Assembly (NCBI RefSeq): GCF_022669015.1
Contig: NZ_JAKKSL010000001.1
Coordinates: 1,160,059-1,224,058 of the forward strand
Origin: Colwellia maritima
GTDB lineage: Bacteria > Pseudomonadota > Gammaproteobacteria > Enterobacterales > Alteromonadaceae
Direction: 5' to 3'
DNA: 64,000 nucleotides
A model generated the notes under the pieces. It was given only the letters and a program-made list of their open reading frames with translations, did not search any database and was not told the origin of the DNA. The position numbers were made by a program, and so were the translations under genes. Below are positions 22,139 through 30,741 of the stretch, in pieces. Every line of letters starts with the position of its first letter. The first letter of the stretch is position 1.

Positions 22139-24317
22139 ATGAGAACCAGTAAAAACATAATATTAGTATTGTTATGCATTTTCTATTTGCAATCATGTAC
22201 ATTAAGTCCGCAACATGCGATACGAAATAATGACTTAGATTATGTTAAAAATATTCAATCTTCAGAAGTGAACTTGCAAATATTGAAGATGTGGACCCCT
22301 TTGCATTACGCAATAGTTCAAAGAAAAACAGTCTTTGTTGATATATTATTAGATAAAGGAGCAAACCCTAATACCGCTAATCAATTTGGTATGAATGCTT
22401 TCCTTGCTGCAGTGAACACTAATCAAGTCGAAATCGCTGAAACACTTTTAGAAAGTCATGGTGCAAATGTTAACCATTTGAATAATAAGAATGTTGGGGC
22501 TGTAGAGCTTGCGGTAGTTCAAGGTAATATAGAGATGCTTGAGTTATTGATAAAGCATAATGTGGATGTAAATACTGTTAATGTGAAAAATGCATCACCT
22601 ATAGCATTAGCAGTAAGTAAATCTAACGACAAAATGTTAGGCATGCTTATTGATGCAGGAGGGGATGTTAATAGAGTAGGAAATAACCCAACTGCTATGT
22701 TAATAAATGCAGCATATGGTGGAAACAAAGAAATAGTCACTTTGCTGATCAATGGAGGAGCAAAGCCTAATGCTGCTAATGAATATGGAAGGACTGCTTT
22801 GCTTGCTGCTGTAAGCATGAATCAAGTCGAAATCGTTGAAACACTTTTAGAAAGTCATGGTGCAAACGTTAACCATTTGAATAATAAAAATGTTGGGGCT
22901 GTAGAGCTTGCGGTAGTTCAAGGTAATATAGAGATGCTTGAGTTATTGATAAAGCATAATGTGGATGTAAATACTGTTAATGTGAAAAATGCATCACCTA
23001 TAGCATTAGCAGTAAGTAAATCTAACGACAAAATGTTAGGCATGCTTATTGATGCAGGAGGGGATGTTACTTATACAAATAACAATTCAGCTCCTTTGCT
23101 CACGGATGCTGCATATATCGGAAATAAAAACCTAGTTGTTTTCTTTGGTTAAATCAGGTGCCCCCATAAATACAACTAGTACCAAATACAATACACCGTT
23201 AAACCAAGCTATAATCAGCTTTCGTTTTGAAATAACAAAATATCTTTTAAATAATGGTGCAAAAATAGATCATGTAGGACCTAAAGCCAATACAGCACTA
23301 CATTACGCCACGTTGAGTCAAAAAGCTGATTTATTTAAGTTAATAATGCATTTTAAACCTAATGTAAATGCGGTAAATAGGGAAGGGAATACCCCGCTAA
23401 TAATGGCCGTAATGAAGAATAAAACAAATATGCTTAATGAATTATTAAGTGCCGGCGCTAGTGTAAATGTACAAAATATTTATGGCGATACAGCACTCCA
23501 TTGGGCTATTAATAAAAAAAATGTCAGCTTAATAAAAGCATTGGTTTCATTTGGAGCTGATCCATATTTGCATAGTGCCGCTAGTGGAACAGCAATGCAT
23601 ATGGCTAAAAATGATTATTACATCCAGTCTTTGTTACAGAGGCCTATACCGCCCGCAAAAGAAAAAATTAAAAAACCAAATAAAGGTGAGCTAATAGGAA
23701 CAGGTTCAGGTTTTGTTATTAATGATCTTGGTTACATAATAACGAACTATCACGTGGTTGAAGGCTGTAATGGCACTGAAGTTTTTAGTAATTCAACTCA
23801 ATATCCGGCAAGAGTAGTACACGTAGATAAACATAATGATCTTGCCGTTTTAAAAGTGAATTTGCTCACTGATGATTATGTTCATATCAGTAATAAGGAA
23901 GTTCATGATTTAGGTGAAGAAGTTGTTGTACTTGGCTACCCTTTAATTTCTCTTATGGGTAATACTATTAAACTGACAACAGGAAGCTTAAGTGCATTAT
24001 CGGGGCTTGGTGGTGATTCAAGCAATTATCAAATTTCTGCACCTATTCAGCCAGGTAATAGCGGCGGCCCTGTTTTCGATTCTACAGGCGCTGTAATTGG
24101 TGTAATTGTGAGTAAGTTATCAGATAGTTATATGTTAAAAAGTCAGGGGAATGTACCTCAAAATGTAAATTTTGCAATAAAATCGAATATATTAAAAGCG
24201 TTTTTAAAAGCCAATAAAGTGAAATATCACCAAAGTTCTCGTTCAAATCAGCTTAGAGCTAAAGATATATACAAACTGAATGAAAATGCAGTAAAAATGT
24301 TACTTTGTTTTAATTAG
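22139..24317 (+). CDS. Ankyrin-repeat lipoprotein with trypsin-like serine protease domain
   Basis: About 726 residues after bridging one frame break. The N terminus is a lipoprotein signal (LQSC), so it should be membrane-anchored and exported. Residues 25-500 hold about 14 ankyrin repeats; residues 510-690 are an S1C/DegP-like protease with the triad His in NYHVVEG, Asp in KHNDLAVLK and Ser in GNSGGP. No PDZ domain is visible. A 250-bp segment is duplicated almost exactly. The break near 23138 lies in TTTT; removing one T restores an ankyrin repeat (NLVVSLVKSGAPINT). It is the only gene of island A on this strand, probably cargo. Its role is unknown. Confidence 0.8.
22421..22670 (+). repeat. 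Intragenic 250-bp repeat, copy 1
   Basis: Nearly identical (I count three differences) to 22820-23069, offset by 399 bp, which is 133 codons or four ankyrin repeats. The sequence between the copies is not similarly conserved. Confidence 0.92.
22820..23069 (+). repeat. Intragenic 250-bp repeat, copy 2
   Basis: Second copy of the ankyrin-coding repeat, in frame with copy 1. The flanking ankyrin units differ, so a recent duplication or gene conversion is likely. Confidence 0.92.
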
Positions 24318-24343
24318 TATAAAAATATCGCGTTTTTGCTGTG

Positions 24344-24577
24344 CCACCTGTACCATTTGTCACTAAAGCCGCATACAACAATGGCTCTGAGTGGTGTCGG
24401 TACTTAATTTACTTGTACTATTTATGTTTATTACCCCTACCACCTGTACCATATTATTAATAATTACCCTTAAAGTGGTATAGGTGGTATAGCTCTGGTA
24501 TAGGTGTAAAAAAAACTGTGACAGTTATAAGCCTTTATTAATGTACTTCTTAGCTTATTGGTATAGGTGGTATAGGT
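24344..24577. repeat. Iteron-like repeats, candidate replication origin
   Basis: A GGTAYAGGTGG core is repeated: as CCACCTGTACCAT (reverse orientation) at 24344-24356 and 24440-24452, and as GGTATAGGTG-type units (forward) at 24475-24492, 24495-24506 and 24559-24577. The cluster lies between the convergent ends of the cargo gene and the helicase gene. Repeats next to a primase-helicase are typical of satellite or plasmid origins. No gene fits in this 272-bp gap. Confidence 0.6.
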
Positions 24578-24589
24578 AAATTAGTAATA

Positions 24590-25934
24590 TTAGAAAATAT
24601 CATCACTGTTATGGCCTAAGCTTTTAGCAAATTTCATTCTAATATCTTCACTATTGGGTAATTCATAGTATATGCCTTTGTTGCGGCCTGCTCGTCCAAT
24701 TTTCTTTATATTAAACCCTACCATTGCTTTTCCTATTTGGCTTCGGGCGCTTGCTTGTGTTGTTGTTAGACCATTGCTTTCAGTCCATTGTATATAGAGT
24801 TCTATTAAGTCGTTAGCGAAAAGCCTAGCCGCTTCATGAAATGGTTTTGGTTTGTGTAACTCATCATAAAAAAAGAAAGTATCGGAGGTAAGCTTGATAG
24901 CTTTTCTTCAATCAATCCTTTTGTTGCAGGCGCCTTGTATGGTTCAAATAAAGTAATATCAATGTTAAGCAAATATTCAAGAAAATAAGCAGCACCATCA
25001 CCATCAATCAAAGCGTTTAACTCACTAAAGTATTTTTTATCATCAACTCGTTTCGATGATGGCTCTAAGACTAAAAACCGTCTCTCTCTAGTGCCGGCTC
25101 TTAATATTTGGCTATGATTACCGGCAAAGATAAACCGTGCAAAATTTGGCACTGGCTCGGCATCAATACCTTTTAGCTCCAAACTGATTGTAGGCTCTGA
25201 GATAATCCCTTTTACCTTGTCAAATACCACCTTACTGGTTAGGTCGACTTCGTCACCAAAGATAAGCAGCTTACCGGCAATAACAGAATTAAATCGGCCT
25301 GTTAACTGGTAATGCCCATTAACCTGATTAGCATTTAAACCAAGCATTTTTTTTAGTAATTTATAAAGCGTTCCTTTACCTGTTCCCTCTGCTGATTTCA
25401 TCAATATAGCAACGGTGGGCTTAACGGCGGCTTTTGGAAGATATGCGCCTTGACCATTGAATAAAATACGTTGAAGCAATGCTATCACCACCACATAAAA
25501 CATCATGAACATGGTTAAGTATTAATGTAACGTCACCATATACCGCCTCACAACCAAAGCCCCTAAAGGTGTTAAATAGTTTAATAGGTGCTTTTGAAAC
25601 ATCAGGATAATAGCCAATACCATCAGAATAGAATGATTTATCTGACCACTTAAACCATGCTTTACCTTGATTTAATCCAAGCAACTTTAGGCATATGTTC
25701 AAAGTAATTATAAAAGTCTTTAATGCTTTCAAACGTCATTCGCTCGCCATCCACTGAGCATGGCTTAAAGGTCATTACTCTATGTTTAGCACCTATGACA
25801 ATATGACTATACTTATCGTTCATCTTGGTTAGTGTGGCGAGTTCGCTATTAGTAACCATTTGATTGTTTATTGTTACTGGCTCTGGTGGCGCATCTGCAG
25901 TGGATTGCTCTACTACATTATTATTTTCTTTCAT
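24590..25934 (-). CDS. DUF5906 / D5-like superfamily 3 helicase (frame broken)
   Basis: Replicative helicase of phage and satellite type. Walker A is KSAEGTGKGTL, Walker B LLIFGDEVDL, and the sensor and arginine region FIFAGNHSQILRAGTRERR is clear. The reading frame breaks near 25668, at two sites around 25440-25455, and in a T run (plus-strand A run) near 24875. After the last, the C terminus continues FFYDELHKPKPFHEAARLF to a stop at 24590. All flanks read as family sequence. The ATG overlaps the stop of the primase gene (ATGA). It probably unwinds the element's origin. Confidence 0.78.
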
Positions 25935-26820
25935 GATACCGCCTTGTTATTTAGGCTTTGTTCGTAGTCGTTCCAATCGGTTAAGCCCGCAAGCTTTTGC
26001 TCAAAGGTGAACGGTGGAAACGCTGTCTTACCTCTGATAATAGAGGCAGCATTAATCGCCTTATCTTTACCCGTGTTACTCCCTGTTTTACGCTCGGTTA
26101 AGTAATCATCGTCACCCGTGATAATGATTTCTATATCAGGCCAACGCGGCGCGCAATTTTAGCAACGGGCGCTAAGTTGTTGGCATTCATTGCGGCTAAT
26201 ACTGGATAGCCTGTTATTTGGTGAACACTAACAGCGGTTGAAAAGCCCTCGGCAATATACAAGCGCGTTAATGGTTCATTGTTAGGTAGTTCAATAGGGC
26301 AACATAAACCCGTAACCCTGCCGCCTTTGGTGAATTTTTTAAAACCTTGCTCGCTAATGATTTGCACGTTTATTAACACTGGCTTATCTAAGTTGTAATC
26401 AACTAACGGCACAATTAACAAGTTATCCTTACACCTGATCACGTTGGGCGCATTAATGCCCTTGTCGATTAAGTATTGGTGTTCGGTTACGGGTTTTGCA
26501 TGGCTGTAAATATCAAGCGCTTGCCTTGTTGCCAAAGCATGATTTTTTACTCGCTCGGCTTCGGCTGCTTTAATCGCCTTTTGTATTGCTATTTGCTCAT
26601 GGTGCGTTTGTTTGTGTCCGTCTGGTTTCCACGTTTCAGTAATGCCCCTTTGCCAGTCACCCATGACTAACGTAGGACTTTCATTAAAAGCAATATACCA
26701 ACCGTTTTTACCTTTGGGTTTTAATTGAGTGCTAACTCGGTGTAATTGTCCATCACATTCTAAAGCATCAAGCAACAAGCCAAAGTTAAGAGCAGCATTT
26801 AACTGCTCGTTGTAATTCAT
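25931..26820 (-). CDS. Toprim-domain primase of P4/satellite type (frame broken)
   Basis: Primase-like protein of about 296 residues. An N-terminal region with GWYIAFNESPTLVMGDWQRG, a mixed charged helix, then a Toprim domain with LYIAEGFSTAVSV (catalytic Glu) and IIITGDDD (metal-binding Asp) are present. A break near 26150 separates the last 70 residues, which resume RWPDIEIIITGDDD and end WNDYEQSLNNKAVS. It overlaps the helicase by ATGA and its own start overlaps the preceding gene by ATGA, so the three genes form a tight operon. Confidence 0.78.
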
Positions 26821-27206
26821 GATTCCACCTCATTTTCCCTAGCAATAAAGGGTTGCAACCAATGTTCAATTACATCATGTTCTAACAGTTCAGCATTGCG
26901 CTCAGCTCTTTTTTTATTAATGAAATTAACGCCGGCTTTGGCACTTATTAAATCCACTAATGTGTAAACTCGGCCCTTGGTTATGTTTAAACCAATCTTT
27001 CTTAAATCACTAGCAAAGGTGCCCGGATTATTAGACTGCTGCTTGCCAACTATTGACCAACGAGTAACACCAGATAGACCGCTTTGTAATAATAGTTCAG
27101 CAAACCGCTCTATTTTTAACTGTCTTTTTACCTGTTTTTTGTTATTGTTTGCCATGGCTTCGGCGGTACTTTGTTGGTTCAGGGTATCGCAATTTTTTTT
27201 ATTCAT
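26817..27206 (-). CDS. Hypothetical satellite protein, 129 residues
   Basis: Not recognised. The protein is basic (many Lys and Arg) and mostly helical, with RWSIVGKQQSNNPGTFASDLRKIG in the middle. It lies between an AlpA-like gene and the primase and overlaps the primase start by ATGA, so it is translated with the replication genes. A role in replication control or DNA binding is only a guess. An internal ATG 17 codons later is an alternative start. Confidence 0.6.
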   Translation of the reverse strand: MNKKNCDTLNQQSTAEAMANNNKKQVKRQLKIERFAELLLQSGLSGVTRWSIVGKQQSNNPGTFASDLRKIGLNITKGRVYTLVDLISAKAGVNFINKKRAERNAELLEHDVIEHWLQPFIARENEVES

Positions 27207-27217
27207 GAAGTATGCCC

Positions 27218-27430
27218 CTATTTAATAATGCTTGATTGGATTAATGCAGCTACATCGCTTGCTTTATAGCGAACAATAGATCCAATTTTTACCCAAGGTA
27301 AACTCTTGTCGCCGCGCCATCGCTTTTGCTCGAGCGTAGCGGTTTTTAACCCTAGATATTTTGCAGTCTCTTCTGTTGTAAGTAGTGGTGGTAGTGTGTT
27401 CAAATAACCTGTTTTAGCTAAGTTTTTCAT
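27218..27430 (-). CDS. AlpA-family / HTH_17 DNA-binding regulator
   Basis: Small winged-helix protein of 70 residues: LTTEETAKYLGLKTATLEQKRWRG, then LPWVKIGSIVRYKASDVAALI, the pattern of AlpA/excisionase-like proteins of P4-type elements. Such proteins activate integrase transcription or act as directionality factors. The ATG at 27430 has an AGGAA ribosome site; a longer version from 27475 would begin inside the terminator region and is less likely. First of the replication cluster reading left. Confidence 0.8.
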   Translation of the reverse strand: MKNLAKTGYLNTLPPLLTTEETAKYLGLKTATLEQKRWRGDKSLPWVKIGSIVRYKASDVAALIQSSIIK

Positions 27431-27452
27431 ACTAAATATTCCTGTTTTTTTT

Positions 27453-27488
27453 AAAAAAAAAGCCCGATTGAGCAAACAATCGGGCTTT
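27453..27488 (-). terminator. Rho-independent terminator (minus strand)
   Basis: AAAGCCCGATTG and CAATCGGGCTTT form a perfect 12-bp stem with a 6-nt loop. The run of A on the plus strand gives the U tract of a minus-strand transcript. It ends the upstream small HTH gene. Confidence 0.9.
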
Positions 27489-27513
27489 CACTTAAAAAAT
27501 CACATTGGTAATT

Positions 27514-27711
27514 CTATGTGATTTTACAAATCTCAATAAACTTTTTTACATCCTCTAATTTATACATTATTGACTTACCTTCACCTTTCCAAGGTATGCG
27601 TTTGTCACCAAGCTTGCGCATTTTCATAAGAACACGCGGTTTAATATTTAATATATAAGCAACCTCTTTCGAGGTCAGCGATTTTGAAATTTTTTCATTG
27701 GTTTTAATCAT
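27514..27711 (-). CDS. Second AlpA-like helix-turn-helix protein
   Basis: A 65-residue DNA-binding protein with LTSKEVAYILNIKPRVLMKMRKLG and IPWKGEGKSIMYKLEDVKKFIE, paralogous in plan to the AlpA-like protein next door. It is transcribed alone, with terminators on both sides (27453-27488 and 27726-27753). It is likely a directionality or regulatory factor for the integrase. Confidence 0.75.
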   Translation of the reverse strand: MIKTNEKISKSLTSKEVAYILNIKPRVLMKMRKLGDKRIPWKGEGKSIMYKLEDVKKFIEICKIT

Positions 27712-27725
27712 AATTCACCACAAAC

Positions 27726-27753
27726 AAAAAAGCCCCGCAAGATTGCGAGGCTT
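27726..27753 (-). terminator. Rho-independent terminator (minus strand)
   Basis: AAGCCCCGCAA pairs with TTGCGAGGCTT (one mismatch) around a 2-nt gap, followed on the minus strand by TTTTTTG. Confidence 0.8.
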
Positions 27754-27790
27754 ATAGATGGAAGTACTTAACAACTTTGAATTTCAGGCA

Positions 27791-27822
27791 TAAAAAAAGC
27801 CCATCTGATTAAAGTTGGGCTT
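27791..27822 (-). terminator. Rho-independent terminator after integrase
   Basis: AAGCCCA (27797-27803) and TTGGGCTT (27815-27822) form a stem with a minus-strand U run. It lies 86 bp past the integrase stop. Three minus-strand terminators in 370 bp insulate the int and alpA genes. Confidence 0.78.
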
Positions 27823-27907
27823 CTTCTGGGCAGTAAAATAACAGCTTGGTAAAATAGTATATAAAAGTGGTCGAAATATCAATACCTATAACACTAAATA
27901 TTTCAAT

Positions 27908-29255
27908 TTAATTGTTTTTAGTTCTACTTGGTGAAGATTCAGAGAGTTGAAATATCATCTTTCTTTTTTCAGACTGACTTAATCCGCCCAACAAAGCAGT
28001 TAAAGTTGCATTGATTCTTTCTTCTGATTGTTTAAGTCCCGCGTGTTCCAAAATTGCTTGCTCAATTCTTCGAGTTGGGCCTATTAACTCCTCATGATCA
28101 AGAACGATATAACCGGCAGTTACATCATCTGTTCGTTTGTTTTTGTGATTAAGTAATCGCTTTAATGTATAACTGGATACATTTACCGATTCTGCTAACG
28201 ACCCATAAGTACGGCGTAAATCATGCCAGTTAATATTAATTGATGAGTGGGCATTATTTTCTAAGTTTTCTTTAATTTTTAATATGACTTTTTTTGGGTC
28301 GGTAATAATGCGACCGTTTGCATTACCTCTAAAAACATAACACGCTTTATCGTCCTTATTTTCCCAAAGACCTAAGCAATATTCTACGTAAAGACTCCGT
28401 AATAGGCAGTTCAAGCTGCTTACCATTTTTAGTTTTATCAATCCAATAATAACTATCTTTTAGATTAACTCTATTCCACTCAAGTCCTAACACTTCACCT
28501 TTGCGTAATCCTGTAAATAAAGCAAATTCACAAGCATCACAAACTGATTTGGTGAAATGATTAAACTTTGGGTTATTACGAGTTTCCTTTAGTGCTTCAA
28601 GGTAAGCTTTTAATTCTTTGGAGCGAATGCGAGTATTTTTTCTACCAACATGGTTCCATTGTTTTTTGTGAGACAGCTCCTTGACTGGATTGTTAGCAAA
28701 AATAAATGCACCGTCATTTCCTCGATATTCTCTATTGGCATAATTAAACAAGGCACGAAGAACTCGTGCCATTAAATCCGCTTGAGCTTTGCTATTCTGA
28801 CTCACTTTTTTATGTATTGCTGTCACTTCAAATTCATCTAAACGAATCAAAGGTTTCTCTTTCCATGCTTTTAGATAACAATTAATTACCTGACGATAAC
28901 CAACTATTGTTTTTGGCTTTAATTCTCTATCAAGAAGATAACTCTCAAATGCTTGCCTTAACGTAATAGCGTGATTACTATCTTCTTTGCGCTGTTCATT
29001 CGGGTTTATACCATTTTCTATGTCAGTAAGGTATTGGTAAGCTTTCTCTTTTGCTTGCCTTAAATTCATAAGCCCATGCTCGCCAATTTTAACGCGAATA
29101 TCTTTTCCATTTTTTTTCGTCTAACTTGAAATATTTTTTTACCTGCATTGCTCACACGACAACTGAAACCACTAAAGAAGAATCTCTATACTCCCGACTT
29201 CAGTAATAGCTTTAATTCGATCATCACGAAATGAAAAAACTTTAGTCGCACTCAT
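27908..29255 (-). CDS. int: Tyrosine site-specific integrase (frame broken)
   Basis: Integrase of the P4-like family (DUF4102 N terminus, SAM-like core-binding domain, catalytic domain). Box I is FALFTGLRKGEVLGLEW with the catalytic Arg; INWHDLRRTYGSLAE gives His-x-x-Arg; the Tyr follows in VTAGYIVLDHEE. The gene starts at 29255 behind AGGAG. A break near 29170 separates about 28 N-terminal residues; another near 28392 lies before SLYVEYCLGLWENKDDKACYVF. It lies next to attM, which with the tRNA at the other end defines island A. Confidence 0.88.
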
Positions 29256-29273
29256 TTTTACTCCTGAAAATCT

Positions 29274-29318
29274 GGACGCTTATTAGACGCTTTATTCTTC
29301 TGGACGCCTATTGGACGC
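29274..29318 (+). promoter_or_regulatory. Integrase arm-type sites (right)
   Basis: Two 17-bp units, GGACGCTTATTAGACGC (29274-29290) and GGACGCCTATTGGACGC (29302-29318), lie just upstream of int. The second equals the site near attL at 21789-21805. They may also serve int autoregulation. Confidence 0.6.
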
Positions 29319-29428
29319 CATTAAAATAGAACTGGATATAATATCAGTAGGGCTATAAGTCATTAATTTTAATAGGTTGTAGTGAGTGGTAGAGTGTAGG
29401 GTATTTAAAGCTTTATGGCAAATGACAA

Positions 29429-29477
29429 ACTCATAATCGGTAGGTCCAGTGTTCAAGTCACTGAGGGGCCACCACTT
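29429..29477 (+). other. attM: 49-bp direct repeat copy 2
   Basis: An exact copy of tRNA positions 21675-21723, without the 5' half of the tRNA, so it is an attachment-site remnant and not a tRNA gene. It is the junction between islands A and B. Confidence 0.92.
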
Positions 29478-29620
29478 CCTTTTATACTTTGTCAATTACC
29501 TTTTATACAAACCATTAATTTTTCATAGGCTCTTACAAGACGCTTTTAAACTAACAATATTGCCCTATTCATCAATCCTTATCTCGTTAAAATGGTTTGT
29601 TAACAGAGATTACAGGTGTA

Positions 29621-30520
29621 TTAAAGAGAATTACTACCTCGCTGTACACGTTGAGCTATTTGGTAGCAAATACGGTCGATAGTTTTACTGTCTAAGGAGC
29701 TTCCTAATAATTTAGGAAAAGTGTTTGCTAAATTATTGTGTGGTAACACAGGAATAATTGGTTTTTCTTTACGTTCAATGTACCAACCTGGAATGATTAA
29801 AACAGCTGCTGCTTGAATTTCTTGTCCCGTAGATTTTGTTAGCCAGTTAGATACCCACTTGCCTTGCCTTATAGCTTGTTCTACGGATTTAGTATCCTTC
29901 CATGTTGGAAACTCAAGTAAGGTTCCTTTTACTACAACATTGAACTGCTTATTCCTCGGTTTATTTTGACCTTTACTCTTAACCAAGGGTTTGCGACGTC
30001 CTTTGGTTTCTATGGCAAATACACCGTTTGAACCAACAACTAAATGATCAATATTAAAATTGTCAGCCTGAACATCATGAAATACTTTATAGCCTAATTG
30101 TTGCAGCTCATTGAGTTTATTGCCAACAGCCCATTCAGCTTCTAAACCAACCTTGAGTTGATTTAGTTTTAAGAATTCTTTTAGAAACTTTATGCCAAAA
30201 TATATAAATATACAGATAGAAATGAATATCGTTGTCGATAGAGATGCTACTTGGGTGTCGGCATAAAAACTGAACCCTGCAATAGCAAAAGGAAGCACAC
30301 ATGAAAAGAAAATAAACATAATATAAAAGGCAACATTCCAAGTACTATCAATAATTTGACTAATTAAGGAATAGCCTGGGGTTCTGGCTGTTTTTGCTAC
30401 ATCAAAAGGGTAAATTCGACGTTTATCACTAAATGATTTAATAAAATAAATGATGCCTATGCATACAAACATAGGAATGATTAATAGTGAAATAAATAAA
30501 ATGTTTGTTGGTATTGCCAT
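29621..30520 (-). CDS. NERD-domain membrane protein
   Basis: A 299-residue protein with N-terminal helices (about 5-28) and a second hydrophobic pair (about 62-115). A cytoplasmic NERD (nuclease-related) domain follows: VGLEAEWAVGNKLNEL, then FNIDHLVVGSNGVFAIETKGR with the Asp and Glu-x-Lys typical of PD-(D/E)xK folds. Nuclease activity is suggested by the motif but unproven for most NERD proteins. It lies in a defence island, divergent from hsdR, so a role in anti-invader defence is plausible. Confidence 0.8.
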   Translation of the reverse strand: MAIPTNILFISLLIIPMFVCIGIIYFIKSFSDKRRIYPFDVAKTARTPGYSLISQIIDSTWNVAFYIMFIFFSCVLPFAIAGFSFYADTQVASLSTTIFISICIFIYFGIKFLKEFLKLNQLKVGLEAEWAVGNKLNELQQLGYKVFHDVQADNFNIDHLVVGSNGVFAIETKGRRKPLVKSKGQNKPRNKQFNVVVKGTLLEFPTWKDTKSVEQAIRQGKWVSNWLTKSTGQEIQAAAVLIIPGWYIERKEKPIIPVLPHNNLANTFPKLLGSSLDSKTIDRICYQIAQRVQRGSNSL

Positions 30521-30660
30521 TGTTAAACTCTAAAATCCGTTTTCATTAATATATACAATTGGTAGGTAGCAAAGCTAGCGAATAATTTTTCATTTTATAT
30601 TTTTAATCAATAATAACTTTGATTTAAATGTTTTTTTAGTCCAATTTATTTGACAGCGAG

Positions 30661-30720
30661 TTGTTATTATTGCACTTTGTTTATTGCGCAATATTTAACG
30701 ATATTCACCAATAATAACAA
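30661..30720. repeat. 12-bp perfect inverted repeat upstream of hsdR
   Basis: TTGTTATTATTG (30661-30672) is the perfect inverse of CAATAATAACAA (30709-30720), 21 bp before the hsdR ATG. Between the arms lies a 12-bp palindrome TATTGCGCAATA (30682-30693). It may be an operator in the divergent NERD/hsdR control region. The 221-bp gap holds no gene. Confidence 0.6.
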
Positions 30721-30741
30721 AGAACAATAAACGGACGTTAT

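Larger units (their letters stand above)
21724..29477. mobile_element. Island A: integrative phage-satellite-like element
   Basis: Bounded by direct-repeat copies 1 and 2. From right to left it holds a tyrosine integrase, two AlpA-like DNA-binding proteins, a small unknown protein, a Toprim primase, a DUF5906 helicase, an iteron-like cluster and one cargo gene (ankyrin-protease lipoprotein) in opposite orientation. There are no capsid, terminase or conjugation genes. This replication-plus-integration content is that of P4-type or minimal phage satellites; dependence on a helper phage is inferred. Confidence 0.78.

Noticed and set aside
22421..23069. Regular repeats suggestive of CRISPR
   Set aside because: They are in-frame ankyrin-coding repeats of 250 bp with no short repeat-spacer pattern.
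29429..29477. Second tRNA gene
   Set aside because: Only the 3' half is present, without 5' acceptor strand and D arm.
29292..29495. Minus-strand open frame across attM
   Set aside because: It reads through the tRNA-derived repeat and intergenic DNA; a similar chance frame arises at attR (40571-40756) for the same reason.
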